Source of the DNA: Cupriavidus campinensis
Lineage (GTDB): Bacteria > Pseudomonadota > Gammaproteobacteria > Burkholderiales > Burkholderiaceae
Assembly: GCF_905397395.1 (NCBI RefSeq)
Contig: NZ_CAJPVH010000018.1
Location: forward strand, 1 to 64,000
Length of the DNA stretch: 64,000 nucleotides
Direction of reading: 5' to 3'
In this document: piece by piece, positions 52,086 to 60,829 of the stretch
Layout: each line of letters starts with the position of its first letter
Position numbering within the stretch: the stretch's first letter is position 1
The notes under the pieces: model-generated
What the model was told of the DNA's origin: nothing
Seen by the model: only the letters and a program-made list of their open reading frames with translations
Databases searched by the model: none
Program-made: the position numbers and the translations under genes

Positions 52086-53009
52086 ATGCTCAGACTCGAG
52101 GACCTGAACCTGTTTGTCCGCAGTGCCGCGCTCGGCAGCTTTTCCAGCGCCGCGCGCGAGGCCGATCTGCCGCCCGGGCAGGTCAGCGCCGCCATCCAGC
52201 GGCTGGAGCGGGAACTGGACCTGCGCCTGTTCGTGCGCTCCACGCGCAGCCTGCGGCTGACCGCCGAGGGCGAGCGATACCTGCCGTATGCCACCGATGT
52301 GCTCGCGCTGCTGCACGAGGGGCATGAGCGCTCGCGGAGCGAGGAAGGGGATCTGAGCGGGATCTTGCAGGTGTCGGCGCCGTCCGATGTCGGCCGCAAC
52401 GTGCTGCTGCCGTGGATCACGGCGTTCTGCGCGAGCCATCCGCGCCTGTCGCTGCGGCTGCTGCTCTCGGACCGTGTCAGCGACGTGTTCCGGGAACCGG
52501 TCGATGTGGCCATCCGCTACGGACTGGCCGAGGACGCGAGCTATGTGGCCCTGCCGCTGGCGCCGGAGAACCGCCGCGTGCTGGTCGCATCGCCCGGCTA
52601 TCTGGCTGCACAGGGGCGGCCGGCGAACCTGGACGACCTGTCGCGCCACCGCTGCGTGCTGTACCTGCTGGGCGGGCGCATCTATGACAAATGGGTGTTT
52701 CCGGTGGAGGGCAAGCGCCGGCAGGTGGCGGTGAACGGGGCGATGATCTGCGACGATGCCGATGTCGCGCGCCGCTGGGCCGTGGCGGGGCAGGGCATCG
52801 CCTATAAGTCGTGGCTCGATGTCTGCGCGGATGTGGAGGCGGGCACGCTGGAGGTGGTGTTGCCCGGCCAGCCGGGGGAGAGCGCGCCGCTCAGCCTGAT
52901 CTGCCCGCATCGCAAGCAGTTCTCGCCGGCGGTGCGCCAGTTGCAGGCACTGCTGCGCGAGCGGCTCGCCCCGCTGGAGGCCCGGTTGCGCGGCATCGCC
53001 ACGCCCTAG
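52086..53009 (+). CDS. LysR-family transcriptional regulator (AaeR/CrgA-like subgroup)
   Basis: A 307-residue LysR regulator with helix-turn-helix at residues 1-60 (LEDLNLFVRSAALGSFSSAAREADLPPGQVSAAIQRLERELDLRLF) and an effector domain with VSAPSDVGRNVLLPWITAFCASHPRLSLRLLLSDRVSDVFREPVDVAIRYG, typical of the subgroup that often controls a divergent gene. The ATG at 52086 opens the DNA-binding domain directly. The divergent VOC gene is its probable target. Confidence 0.88.
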   Translation: MLRLEDLNLFVRSAALGSFSSAAREADLPPGQVSAAIQRLERELDLRLFVRSTRSLRLTAEGERYLPYATDVLALLHEGHERSRSEEGDLSGILQVSAPSDVGRNVLLPWITAFCASHPRLSLRLLLSDRVSDVFREPVDVAIRYGLAEDASYVALPLAPENRRVLVASPGYLAAQGRPANLDDLSRHRCVLYLLGGRIYDKWVFPVEGKRRQVAVNGAMICDDADVARRWAVAGQGIAYKSWLDVCADVEAGTLEVVLPGQPGESAPLSLICPHRKQFSPAVRQLQALLRERLAPLEARLRGIATP

Positions 53010-53029
53010 GCCCCCGTTTCGTACCAGTC

Positions 53030-53779
53030 TTACTTCGAGGCGACCTTGCTGATGCGGTCCTCGATATGCTTGGCGCGCGCTTCCGAGCCGGGGTGCGAGC
53101 CGAACATGCTCGACTTGCCGCCATCGAGCTTGGCCAGCTTCTCGAACGCGGTGACCAGCGCCTTGGTGTTGGCCTTGTTCTTGGTCAGCAGGTCGAAGGC
53201 GAAGTCGTCGGCAGCCGTTTCCTGCGCCTGCGAGAACTGTGCGTTGACCAGCTTTTCGCCGAGTTCGCCCAGTTGGGAGGAAGACAGCGCGGCCACCGCG
53301 CCGTTGGCGGCGCCGGCCATGCTGCGCGCGGCGGTGGCCGTGTAGGCTACCTGCATGGCCTTCTTGCTGTGCCCCAGCGCCACGTGGCCGAGTTCGTGGC
53401 CCAGCACGCCGCGGACCTCGTCGTCCGTCATCATGTCCATCAGGCCGCTGTAGACGCGCACGCAGCCGTTGGCCATGGCCCAGGCATTGACGTCCTTGGT
53501 CAGGTACACCCGTACGTTGAGATTGGGCACGTCGCTGTTCTTCAGCCCGCCCATGATCTTGGTGAGGCGCCTGGCGTAGTTGGTGCGCGAGCCGGCGGTC
53601 TTGTTGGTCTGGTCGGCCTCGGCACAGGCCTGGTCCGAGAGCGATTTCACATCCGCGTCGGTCAGGGTGGCGGCCTGCGCCAGCGAGGTGCCGGCGGTCA
53701 CCAGGCTGTTGACATCGGTGCCGGCGCAACCGGCAAGCAGGGCGGTGGTGAGCAGCGGAAGTACGAGAAAGCCTTTCAT
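53030..53779 (-). CDS. M48-family metalloprotease lipoprotein (LoiP/YggG-like)
   Basis: A 249-residue zinc protease with a lipoprotein signal (LLAGC, Cys18). The HELGH zinc motif is His128/Glu129/His132, and the third ligand lies in AQETAADDFAFDLL near residue 190. E. coli LoiP, with the same layout, is an outer-membrane-anchored protease induced by low osmolarity. The gene is monocistronic. The predicted site of action is the periplasmic face of the envelope. Confidence 0.9.
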   Translation of the reverse strand: MKGFLVLPLLTTALLAGCAGTDVNSLVTAGTSLAQAATLTDADVKSLSDQACAEADQTNKTAGSRTNYARRLTKIMGGLKNSDVPNLNVRVYLTKDVNAWAMANGCVRVYSGLMDMMTDDEVRGVLGHELGHVALGHSKKAMQVAYTATAARSMAGAANGAVAALSSSQLGELGEKLVNAQFSQAQETAADDFAFDLLTKNKANTKALVTAFEKLAKLDGGKSSMFGSHPGSEARAKHIEDRISKVASK

Positions 53780-53955
53780 AGCGGTTCGCGAGGTAGTGGC
53801 GGGAGTTTCCCGGGAATGGGAGGCTATGCCACTTCATCGCGGGCGAACCCGCATCCAGATCAAGGTCCGCCGTGTTTCCGCGCGCCGGCTAAAGAAATCG
53901 GATTTCTGCCAATCGCATCAATCCTGAGCCAATCGTGAATCGATCCTGACGCGAT

Positions 53956-55674
53956 TCAGGCCGTGGCCTCATGCGCGCCGCGCGGCACGAAGCGCCCCAG
54001 TACATGGCTGGTCATGCCCTTGGCCAGTTCCTCCTCGCCATAGAACACCGTGCCGAGCCCTTCCTTGCGCAGCAGCGCGGATTCGTCCTCGCTATGCGTG
54101 CGCAGCACGATCTCCACGTCGGGATTGAGCGTCTTGGCGGTTTCCACCATCTGGCGCACGTAGAGCGGCTCCGGCACGGCAATCACCAGCATCGCCGCGT
54201 GGGCGATATGGGCCTGGATCAGCACCGCCGGGTCGGCCGCATTGCCCGAGACCGCCGCGAAGCCCGCGCGGCGCAGGGACTCCACGCGCTCGCGGTTCTC
54301 GTCCGCAATCACGAAGGGAATGCCACGCTCCTGCATCGCCTGGGCAATCCGCTTGCCCACGCGGCCGTAGCCCACCAGCACCACCTGGCCTTCCAGATAC
54401 TTGCGCTCGGTGGTCATCGGCAGCTCGGCGTACGGGTCGCCACGCTGCTCCAGCCGCCGCGCCAGCGCCGAGCGCTTGAGAATCCAGTTTCGCAGCGGCT
54501 CCACGCCGGCAAACAGCAGCGGATTGATCGCGATGGAAATCAGCGCGCCGGCCAGCACCAGGCTCATGCCTTCCTCGGGCAGCAGCCCCAGCGTGACCCC
54601 CAGCCCGGCCAGGATGAACGAGAATTCGCCGATCTGCGCCAAGCTGGCGGACACCGTCAGCGCCGTGTTGAGCGGATAGCGGAAGGCCAGCACCAGCGCG
54701 AAGGCCGCCAGCGACTTGCCGAACACGATGATGGCCACCACCGCCAGCACGTGCAGCGGCTGCTCGATCAGGATGGCCGGCTTGAACAGCATGCCCACCG
54801 AGACGAAGAACAGCACCGAGAACGCGTCGCGCAGCGGCAGCGACTCCTCGGCGGCGCGATGGCTGAACTCCGACTCGCGCATCACCATGCCGGCAAAGAA
54901 GGCGCCCAGCGCGAAGGACACGTTAAACAGTTCGGCCGCCCCATAGGCAATGCCAATCGCCACGGCGACCACGGCCAGCGTGAACAGCTCGCGCGAGCCG
55001 GTCTTGGCCACCTGCCACAGCAGCCACGGCAGGATGCGCCGCCCGGCCACCAGCATCAGCGCGATAAACGCCACCACCTGGAGCAGCGTCTTGAGGATGG
55101 TGAAGCCAAGCGCCTGGGCGCTCTGGTCCGGCGCGGCGCCCGTGCCGCCGAGCAGCCCGGCCAGCGGCGGCAGCAGCACCAGCACCAGCACCGTGGCCAG
55201 GTCTTCCACCACCAGCCAGCCCACCGCAATCCGCCCGTTCATGGTTTCCAGCACGTTGCGGGTTTCCAGCGCCTTGAGCAGCACCACCGTGCTCGCGCAA
55301 GACAGGGACAGGCCGAAGACCAGCCCGGTGCCCAGGCTCCAGTCCCAGATCCACGCCACCAGCATGCCCAGCGCGGTGGCAAGCGCCATCTGCACCACCG
55401 CCCCGGGAATGGCAATGCGTTTCACCGCCAGCAGGTCGCCCAGCGAGAAATGCAGGCCGACGCCGAACATCAGCAGCATCACGCCGATTTCGGACAATTG
55501 CGAGGCCAGATGAACATCGGCGACGAAACCCGGCGTGCCGGGGCCGATGATGATGCCGGTGACGAGGTAGCCGACCAGGGCGGGAATCTTGACGCGTTCA
55601 GCCAGGAAGCCAAGCACGAGGGCGATGCCGAAGCCGGCGGCGATGGTGGTGATGAGGGTGAAGTCGTGGTCCAT
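53956..55674 (-). CDS. CPA2-family monovalent cation:proton antiporter (YbaL/KefB-like)
   Basis: A 572-residue antiporter: an N-terminal membrane domain with about 12-13 helices (residues 1-385, starting ITTIAAGFGIALVLGFLAERVKIPALVGYLVTGIIIGP) and a cytosolic TrkA-N Rossmann domain (about 408-545, GQVVLVGYGRVGKRIAQAM). Such proteins exchange K+ or Na+ for H+ and are gated by nucleotides or glutathione adducts. No KefF/KefG-type ancillary oxidoreductase gene is adjacent. The ATG at 55674 is chosen because the first membrane helix starts right after it. Confidence 0.9.
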   Translation of the reverse strand: MDHDFTLITTIAAGFGIALVLGFLAERVKIPALVGYLVTGIIIGPGTPGFVADVHLASQLSEIGVMLLMFGVGLHFSLGDLLAVKRIAIPGAVVQMALATALGMLVAWIWDWSLGTGLVFGLSLSCASTVVLLKALETRNVLETMNGRIAVGWLVVEDLATVLVLVLLPPLAGLLGGTGAAPDQSAQALGFTILKTLLQVVAFIALMLVAGRRILPWLLWQVAKTGSRELFTLAVVAVAIGIAYGAAELFNVSFALGAFFAGMVMRESEFSHRAAEESLPLRDAFSVLFFVSVGMLFKPAILIEQPLHVLAVVAIIVFGKSLAAFALVLAFRYPLNTALTVSASLAQIGEFSFILAGLGVTLGLLPEEGMSLVLAGALISIAINPLLFAGVEPLRNWILKRSALARRLEQRGDPYAELPMTTERKYLEGQVVLVGYGRVGKRIAQAMQERGIPFVIADENRERVESLRRAGFAAVSGNAADPAVLIQAHIAHAAMLVIAVPEPLYVRQMVETAKTLNPDVEIVLRTHSEDESALLRKEGLGTVFYGEEELAKGMTSHVLGRFVPRGAHEATA

Positions 55675-55882
55675 GCGTCGTCTGCGGGGTGCTGCGCAAG
55701 CGGCCAGTGAAATGCTGGGGCGAGGGGCAATTGTAACGGCAGGTGCCCGGCCTCGACGGCGGACCCCATGAAAAAACGGGCGGATTCCGGCCAGCGCCCG
55801 GCGCCGGGGGCTTGGCAAGGCGCGCCACTTCGACAACCATACACGCACCAAAAGGCGGACAAATACGAGAGGAGAGGCGGGA

Positions 55883-56308
55883 ATGACCCAGACGAAGACC
55901 AAAGCCCCGGCCAAGACCGCAACCAAGGCCACCGCGCCAGCGGACGAGTCCCCGGCAGCCCTGATCGACGCCCGGATCGCCGAACTGGTCGACTGGCGCG
56001 GCGAAACCCTGGCCCGCCTGCGCGCGCTGGTGAAGGAAGCCGACCCCGAGGTGGTGGAGGAATGGAAGTGGCGCGTGCCGGTGTGGTCCCACGACGGCAT
56101 CCTGTGCACAGGGGAGACCTACAAGAGCGCCGTGAAGATGACCTTCGCCAAGGGCGCCTCGCTGGAAGACCCGTCCGGCCTGTTCAATTCGAGCCTGGAC
56201 GGGAACACGCGGCGCGCCATCGACTTCCGCGAGGGCGAGAAGATCGATGCCAAGGCGCTGAAAGCCCTGATCCGCGCCGCCGTGGCGCTGAACCAGGGCA
56301 AGGGCTAG
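55883..56308 (+). CDS. DUF1801 domain protein
   Basis: A 141-residue protein with an Ala/Lys/Thr-rich N-terminus (residues 1-22) and a DUF1801/YdhG-like domain (about 25-138, with VEEWKWRVPVWSHDGILCTGETYKSAVKMTFAKGASL). The fold is small alpha/beta and its function is unknown; relatives are often annotated as iron-chaperone frataxin-like without proof. A GAGAGGAG ribosome-binding site precedes the ATG. It converges on the sigma-54 activator gene. Confidence 0.82.
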   Translation: MTQTKTKAPAKTATKATAPADESPAALIDARIAELVDWRGETLARLRALVKEADPEVVEEWKWRVPVWSHDGILCTGETYKSAVKMTFAKGASLEDPSGLFNSSLDGNTRRAIDFREGEKIDAKALKALIRAAVALNQGKG

Positions 56309-56324
56309 TTCCGGAATTCCCGGT

Positions 56325-58082
56325 TCAGGCTTCGCCGCCGCGCTCGAGCATCTTATATAGATGGGAGCGGGAAATGCCCAGCTCCAGCGCGGCCTGCTTC
56401 TTGTTGCCGCCATGCCGGGCGATGGCCTGCAGCACCGCGTCATACGCGAGGTCGCGCAGGCGGGCTGCGGCCGGGGCCGGGGCATCCTCCGAGGCGAAGA
56501 CCTGCCCAAGCGGGTGGGCGGCTGGCGGTGTCATGGTCGCCACCATCGCCGCCATATGGTTTTCCTCGCCCCGGGCGAAGTCCTGCACCCGGAGCCGGCT
56601 GCCGTCGCAGAAGACCAGCGCTTCCTCGATCTTCTGCCGTAGCTGGCGCACATTGCCGGGCCAGCGCCGCGAAGCCAGGTGCCGCGCCACATCGGGCATG
56701 ACCTGCGGCACCGGCACGCCGTTGCGCTGGCAGAACGCCTGCACAAAGTGATGGAGCAGGGCGGGAATGTCCTCCAGCCGCTGGCCCAGCGCCGGCACGC
56801 GCAGCACCACGCCGCTGAGGCGGTAGTAGAGGTCGAGCCGGAAGCGGCCACCGTCGATCAGCGCCTGGATGTCGCGGTTGGTGGCGGTCACGAGCCGGAA
56901 ATCCACCCGCCGCGCCTGCCGGCTGCCCAGCCGCTCGACCATGCGGTCTTCCAGCACGCGCAGCAGCTTGACCTGCATCTCCATCGGAATATCGGCGACT
57001 TCGTCCAGGAACAGCGTGCCGCCGGCTGCCTGTTCGAGCTTGCCGGGCTGGCCATGTCGATGGCTGCCCGTGAAAGCGCCCGCCGCATGGCCGAACAGTT
57101 CGGCCTCGATCAGCGTGGCCGGGAACGCTGCCAGGTTCAGGCTGACCAGCGGCGCGGCCTGCGTCCCCTCGTCATCGCCTTGCGTGCTGAGGGCGCCCCG
57201 GCCGGCGCTGTGGATGGCCCGCGCGACGAGTTCCTTGCCCGTGCCGGACTCGCCCAGCACCAGCACGGGCACGTCGAGCCGCGCCACGGTCTCGATCTCC
57301 CGGCGCAGCCGCTGCATCGGCGCGCTCTCGCCGATCAGCAGTCCCACACCCCCTGCGCCGGCATCGCGCTGGCGCAGCCCGTGCAGTTCGCGCCGGTAGT
57401 GCGCCAGTTGCGAGCGCAGTTCCTCCACCTCCTTGTGCATCCGGCCGATGGCCTCCGGCTCTTTGAATAGGACTTGTCCGATCGCGCCGACCGTCTTGCC
57501 ATCGGCGACGATGGGCACCCGGTTCACTACGCGCGTCACGCCATTCATCCGCTGAAGCTGGCCGATCTCGGCCTTGCCGGTGGCCACCACATGACCCAGC
57601 CGTGAATTCGGGATGACCTGCTCGGCGGGGCGCCCGGTGCCTTCGCCAGTGCGCAGGCCGAAAAACGCCTCATGGACCGGACTGATGAAGCGGATATGCC
57701 CCGTGTGGTCCACCACCGTGATCGCCTGATAGGGATTGGTCAGGAAGTGCTCAAGGATGGCGTCCGCAAACGGCACCGCGCCGAGGAAATCGAACAGCGC
57801 CGCCCCGGCGGCCGCGCGGCGCAGCAGGAGGGTCTGTTGGCTGGCATCGAGCAAGGCCAGCCCGATGTGGCGCTCGCCATCGACCTCGAACTCGAAGATG
57901 CGGCCGGCGTGGTGGTCCTCGGCGGGGGGCAGTGCCGCCACGGCGGCCTGCGCGGCCCGGGCGATGGCCGGATGGCGTGCTGTGCCCGAGGCGGCAAGGG
58001 TCTCCCCGCCGGCCCCGAGCACCAGCGCGCCCAGGCATTGTGTCTTCACTGACGACATCGATTGTGTCTCCATGCGGGACAT
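56325..58082 (-). CDS. Sigma-54-dependent transcriptional activator with PAS domain
   Basis: A 585-residue enhancer-binding protein. After an N-terminal region with no recognised domain (1-100) come a PAS domain (about 108-215), the AAA+ domain (about 248-490) with Walker A GESGTGKE (277-284), Walker B GGTLFLDE (354-361) and the sigma-54 contact loop, and a Fis-type helix-turn-helix at the C-terminus ([21 protein letters not shown]). The loop reads GAFTGS (335-340) instead of the usual GAFTGA. No receiver domain is present, so it probably senses a small molecule through PAS. It is divergent from the carboxylase operon with a -24/-12 promoter, its obvious target. Confidence 0.9.
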   Translation of the reverse strand: MSRMETQSMSSVKTQCLGALVLGAGGETLAASGTARHPAIARAAQAAVAALPPAEDHHAGRIFEFEVDGERHIGLALLDASQQTLLLRRAAAGAALFDFLGAVPFADAILEHFLTNPYQAITVVDHTGHIRFISPVHEAFFGLRTGEGTGRPAEQVIPNSRLGHVVATGKAEIGQLQRMNGVTRVVNRVPIVADGKTVGAIGQVLFKEPEAIGRMHKEVEELRSQLAHYRRELHGLRQRDAGAGGVGLLIGESAPMQRLRREIETVARLDVPVLVLGESGTGKELVARAIHSAGRGALSTQGDDEGTQAAPLVSLNLAAFPATLIEAELFGHAAGAFTGSHRHGQPGKLEQAAGGTLFLDEVADIPMEMQVKLLRVLEDRMVERLGSRQARRVDFRLVTATNRDIQALIDGGRFRLDLYYRLSGVVLRVPALGQRLEDIPALLHHFVQAFCQRNGVPVPQVMPDVARHLASRRWPGNVRQLRQKIEEALVFCDGSRLRVQDFARGEENHMAAMVATMTPPAAHPLGQVFASEDAPAPAAARLRDLAYDAVLQAIARHGGNKKQAALELGISRSHLYKMLERGGEA

Positions 58083-58107
58083 CTGGGTGTCCTCGTACCG
58101 GACACTC
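58077..58107. promoter_or_regulatory. Candidate enhancer site for the sigma-54 activator
   Basis: GTGTCC-N7-GGACAC (58089-58107) is a perfect 6-bp dyad; GGACAT at 58077-58082 adds a third half-site on the left. The cluster lies about 50-65 bases upstream of the -24 box and at the start of the activator gene, so it could serve both activation of the operon and autoregulation. Confidence 0.5.
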
Positions 58108-58154
58108 TACCGGCCAGCCGAAAAAATCGCAATGAAATCAATGTGCTTCATGGC

Positions 58155-58170
58155 TGGCACGGGTAGTGCG
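58155..58170 (+). promoter_or_regulatory. Sigma-54 (-24/-12) promoter of the carboxylase operon
   Basis: TGGCACGGGTAGTGCG at 58155-58170 matches the sigma-54 consensus TGGCACG-N4-TTGC with one change (GTGC). The invariant GG (58156-58157) and GC (58168-58169) have the required 10-base spacing. Transcription would start near 58181, about 43 bases before the first gene. Confidence 0.82.
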
Positions 58171-58223
58171 TTAGCTCTCGGATAACACCCATACCCAAAA
58201 GCCCGAAGACACAGAGGAGACAC

Positions 58224-59771
58224 ATGTCCTGGCAGCCGGAAATCGACGAACTGGCCTATCGCAAGCGACTGGCCGCCGAGCTTGGCGGACCCGACAAGGT
58301 CAAGCGCCACAAGGACGCGGGCAAGCTCACCGTGCGCGAGCGCATCGAGGCCATCGCGGACCCCGGCAGCTTCCGCGAGGTGGGTGCGCTCACCGGTAGC
58401 GGCCAGTACGACAGCAATGGCCGGCTGGTGGGCCTGACCCCGGCCAATCTGGTGATGGGTCGCGCACATCTGGATGGCCGACCCGCCGTGCTGGTGGGGG
58501 ATGACTTCACCGTGCGCGGCGGCGCCAACGACGGCGCGGTGGGCGACAAGCTGATCCACGCCGAGAAGATGGCCCACGACCTGCGCCTGCCGATGGTGCG
58601 GCTGGTCGATGGCACGGGCGGTGGCGGCTCGGTGCGCAATATCGAGAACCGTGGCTACACCAACATCCCGACCATGAAGGTGTGGCAGCACGTGGTGGAG
58701 AACATGTCGGTGGTGCCGGTGGTGTCGCTGGCGCTGGGTTCGGTGGCCGGCATGGGCGCGGCGCGCGTGGCGGCCAGCCATTACTCGGTGATGGTCAAGG
58801 GCACCGCGCAACTGTTCAACGCCGGGCCGCCGGTGGTGGCGCGCATCGGCCAGATCCTGGAGAAGAACGAACTCGGGGGCAGCCAGATCCACACCCGCAA
58901 CGGCGTGGTCGATGACGAGGTGGCGAGCGAGGAGGAAGCCTTCGGCCGGGCCCGCCGCTTCCTGTCCTACCTGCCGCCGTCCGTGTACGAGCTGCCGCCG
59001 CGCGGCGCGCCGGCCGACGACACGCGCCGCCGCGACGAATGGCTGCTCTCCGCCATCCCCCGTGAAAGCCGTCAGGTCTACAAGATCCGGCCGATCGTGC
59101 AGGCGCTGGTCGATCAGGACTCCTTCTTCGAGATCGGCAAAATCTGGGGCCGCGCCATCGTCACCGGGCTGGCCCGGCTGGACGGCTGGCCCGTGGCCGT
59201 GGTCGCCAGCGACCCGTACTACTACGGCGGCGGCTGGGACGGCCCCACGGCGGAGAAATTCACCCGCTTCCTGGACATGGCCGAAGCCTTCCACCTGCCC
59301 GTGGTCAACCTCGTCGATATCGCCGGGTTCCAGATCGGGCTGGAGGCCGAGAAGGCCGGGATCATGCGCTACGGCGTGCGCGCGCTGGCGGCGGTCTATC
59401 AGGCCACCGTGCCGTGGTGCTCGGTGATCGTGCGCCGCGCCTATGGTGTGGCGGCGGCGGGGCACCAGCACATGGGCCGGTTCAACTTCCGCTACGCGTG
59501 GCCGTCCGCCAACTGGGGGTCGCTGCCGATCGAGGGCGGGCTGGAGGTGGCCTACAAGGCGGAGATCGAGGGCGCCGACGACCCGGTGCAGAAGCGGGCC
59601 GAGATCGAGCAGCGCGTGCGCAGCCTGACCTCGCCGTTCCGCAGCGCGGAAGCCTTCGTGATCGAGGACATCATCGACCCGCGCGACACGCGGGCGCTGC
59701 TGTGCGAGTTCGCCAACCTCGCCGCGCCGCTGCGCGAGGCGGGCGTGCGCAAGTTCGGCATCCGGCCTTGA
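58224..59771 (+). CDS. Acyl-CoA carboxylase carboxyltransferase (beta) subunit
   Basis: A 515-residue carboxyltransferase of the propionyl/methylcrotonyl/geranyl-CoA carboxylase type, which moves CO2 from biotin to an acyl-CoA. Both halves of the crotonase-like fold are present: the N-terminal half with TVRERIEAIADPGSFREVG and VDGTGGGGSVRN, and the C-terminal half with VDIAGFQIGLEAEKAGIMRYGVRALAAVYQATVPWCSVIVRRAYGVAAAG. The acyl group is not evident from sequence. It heads a sigma-54-driven operon whose fourth gene encodes biotin carboxylase; a biotin carrier domain must lie beyond the window. Confidence 0.9.
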   Translation: MSWQPEIDELAYRKRLAAELGGPDKVKRHKDAGKLTVRERIEAIADPGSFREVGALTGSGQYDSNGRLVGLTPANLVMGRAHLDGRPAVLVGDDFTVRGGANDGAVGDKLIHAEKMAHDLRLPMVRLVDGTGGGGSVRNIENRGYTNIPTMKVWQHVVENMSVVPVVSLALGSVAGMGAARVAASHYSVMVKGTAQLFNAGPPVVARIGQILEKNELGGSQIHTRNGVVDDEVASEEEAFGRARRFLSYLPPSVYELPPRGAPADDTRRRDEWLLSAIPRESRQVYKIRPIVQALVDQDSFFEIGKIWGRAIVTGLARLDGWPVAVVASDPYYYGGGWDGPTAEKFTRFLDMAEAFHLPVVNLVDIAGFQIGLEAEKAGIMRYGVRALAAVYQATVPWCSVIVRRAYGVAAAGHQHMGRFNFRYAWPSANWGSLPIEGGLEVAYKAEIEGADDPVQKRAEIEQRVRSLTSPFRSAEAFVIEDIIDPRDTRALLCEFANLAAPLREAGVRKFGIRP

Positions 59772-59827
59772 GGCTGTTCGGACGGCACTCGTCCACACAC
59801 TACAAGAAGATTCAGGAGACAAACCGC

Positions 59828-60826
59828 ATGCAACGCAGATCCCTACCTTCGCTGTGTCTCGGCCTCACGGCCACCACGATGGCCACCACGATCGCCGCCA
59901 CGATCGCCGCGCCGGCCTTCGCGCAGGAGCACTGGCCCGCCAAGCCCGTCACCATCGTCGTGCCGTTCCCGGCGGGCGGCATGACCGACCTGCTGGCGCG
60001 CCGCATCGCCCGTGACATGCAGGCCGAGCTGAAGCAGCCCTTCGTGGTGGACAACCGCGCCGGCGCCAGCGGGCAGATCGGCACCGAGATGGTGGCGCGC
60101 GCCAACCCGGACGGCTACACGCTGCTGGTCTCGGCCACGCACCACGTGATCAACCCGGCCATCCGGCCCAAGCTGCCGTACAACGCGTCGAAGGATTTCA
60201 CGAACATCGCGCTGCTGGCCACCACGCCCAACGTGCTGGTGGTCAACAACAGCGTGCCGGCCAGCAATCTCCCCGAATTCCTGGCCTATGCCCGGAAGCA
60301 GAGCGAGGGGCTGTCCTACGGCTCGTCGAGCATTGGCGGCGCCACGCACATGTCCGGAGAGCTGCTGCGCCTGATGGCCAAGGTGCCGATGACGCACATT
60401 CCGTACAAGGGTGCGTCCCCGGCGCTGGCCGACCTGCTGGGCGGCCAGATCCCCGCGCTGTTCCATGACGTGATGACCATGGCGCCGTACGTGAAGGACG
60501 GCAAGGTCAAGGCCATCGGCGTGACCTCGGCCAGGCGCAGCGAGGCGCTGCCCAACGTGCCGACGATTGCCGAACAGGGCGTGCCCGGCTACGAGGCCAC
60601 CACGTGGATCGGCTTCTACGGCCCCGCCAACCTGCCGCGCCCGCTGGTGGAAAAGCTGAACCGCGAAGCGGTCAAGAGCATGAACAGCGCCGAAGCCAAG
60701 ACCTACCTGACCCAGAACGGCACCAGCCCCGGCGCGCTCAACGCCGAGCAGTTCGGCAGCTTCGTGCAGGCCGAACTCGACAAATGGAAGCGCGTGGCCA
60801 CCGAGGCCAAGGTCAAGGTGGACTGA
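59828..60826 (+). CDS. Bug/TctC-family periplasmic solute-binding protein
   Basis: A 332-residue tripartite tricarboxylate transporter-type binding protein. The signal peptide (cleaved after APAFAQ, about residue 33) is followed by the family opening WPAKPVTIVVPFPAGGMTDLLARRIA and VDNRAGASGQIGTEMVARANPDGYTLL. Bug proteins capture carboxylates in the periplasm; no TctAB permease genes are visible here. GGAGA precedes the ATG. Within the operon it probably delivers the acid that the CoA synthetase activates. The signal peptide is encoded in part by a 12-bp triplication (59870-59905). Confidence 0.9.
   Translation: MQRRSLPSLCLGLTATTMATTIAATIAAPAFAQEHWPAKPVTIVVPFPAGGMTDLLARRIARDMQAELKQPFVVDNRAGASGQIGTEMVARANPDGYTLLVSATHHVINPAIRPKLPYNASKDFTNIALLATTPNVLVVNNSVPASNLPEFLAYARKQSEGLSYGSSSIGGATHMSGELLRLMAKVPMTHIPYKGASPALADLLGGQIPALFHDVMTMAPYVKDGKVKAIGVTSARRSEALPNVPTIAEQGVPGYEATTWIGFYGPANLPRPLVEKLNREAVKSMNSAEAKTYLTQNGTSPGALNAEQFGSFVQAELDKWKRVATEAKVKVD
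59870..59905 (+). repeat. 12-bp in-frame tandem repeat in a signal peptide (3 copies)
   Basis: GCCACCACGATG, GCCACCACGATC and GCCGCCACGATC follow one another and encode ATTM/ATTI/AATI in the hydrophobic core of the Bug protein signal peptide. Copy-number change would alter the length of that core by four residues per unit. Confidence 0.8.
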
Positions 60827-60829
60827 GCG

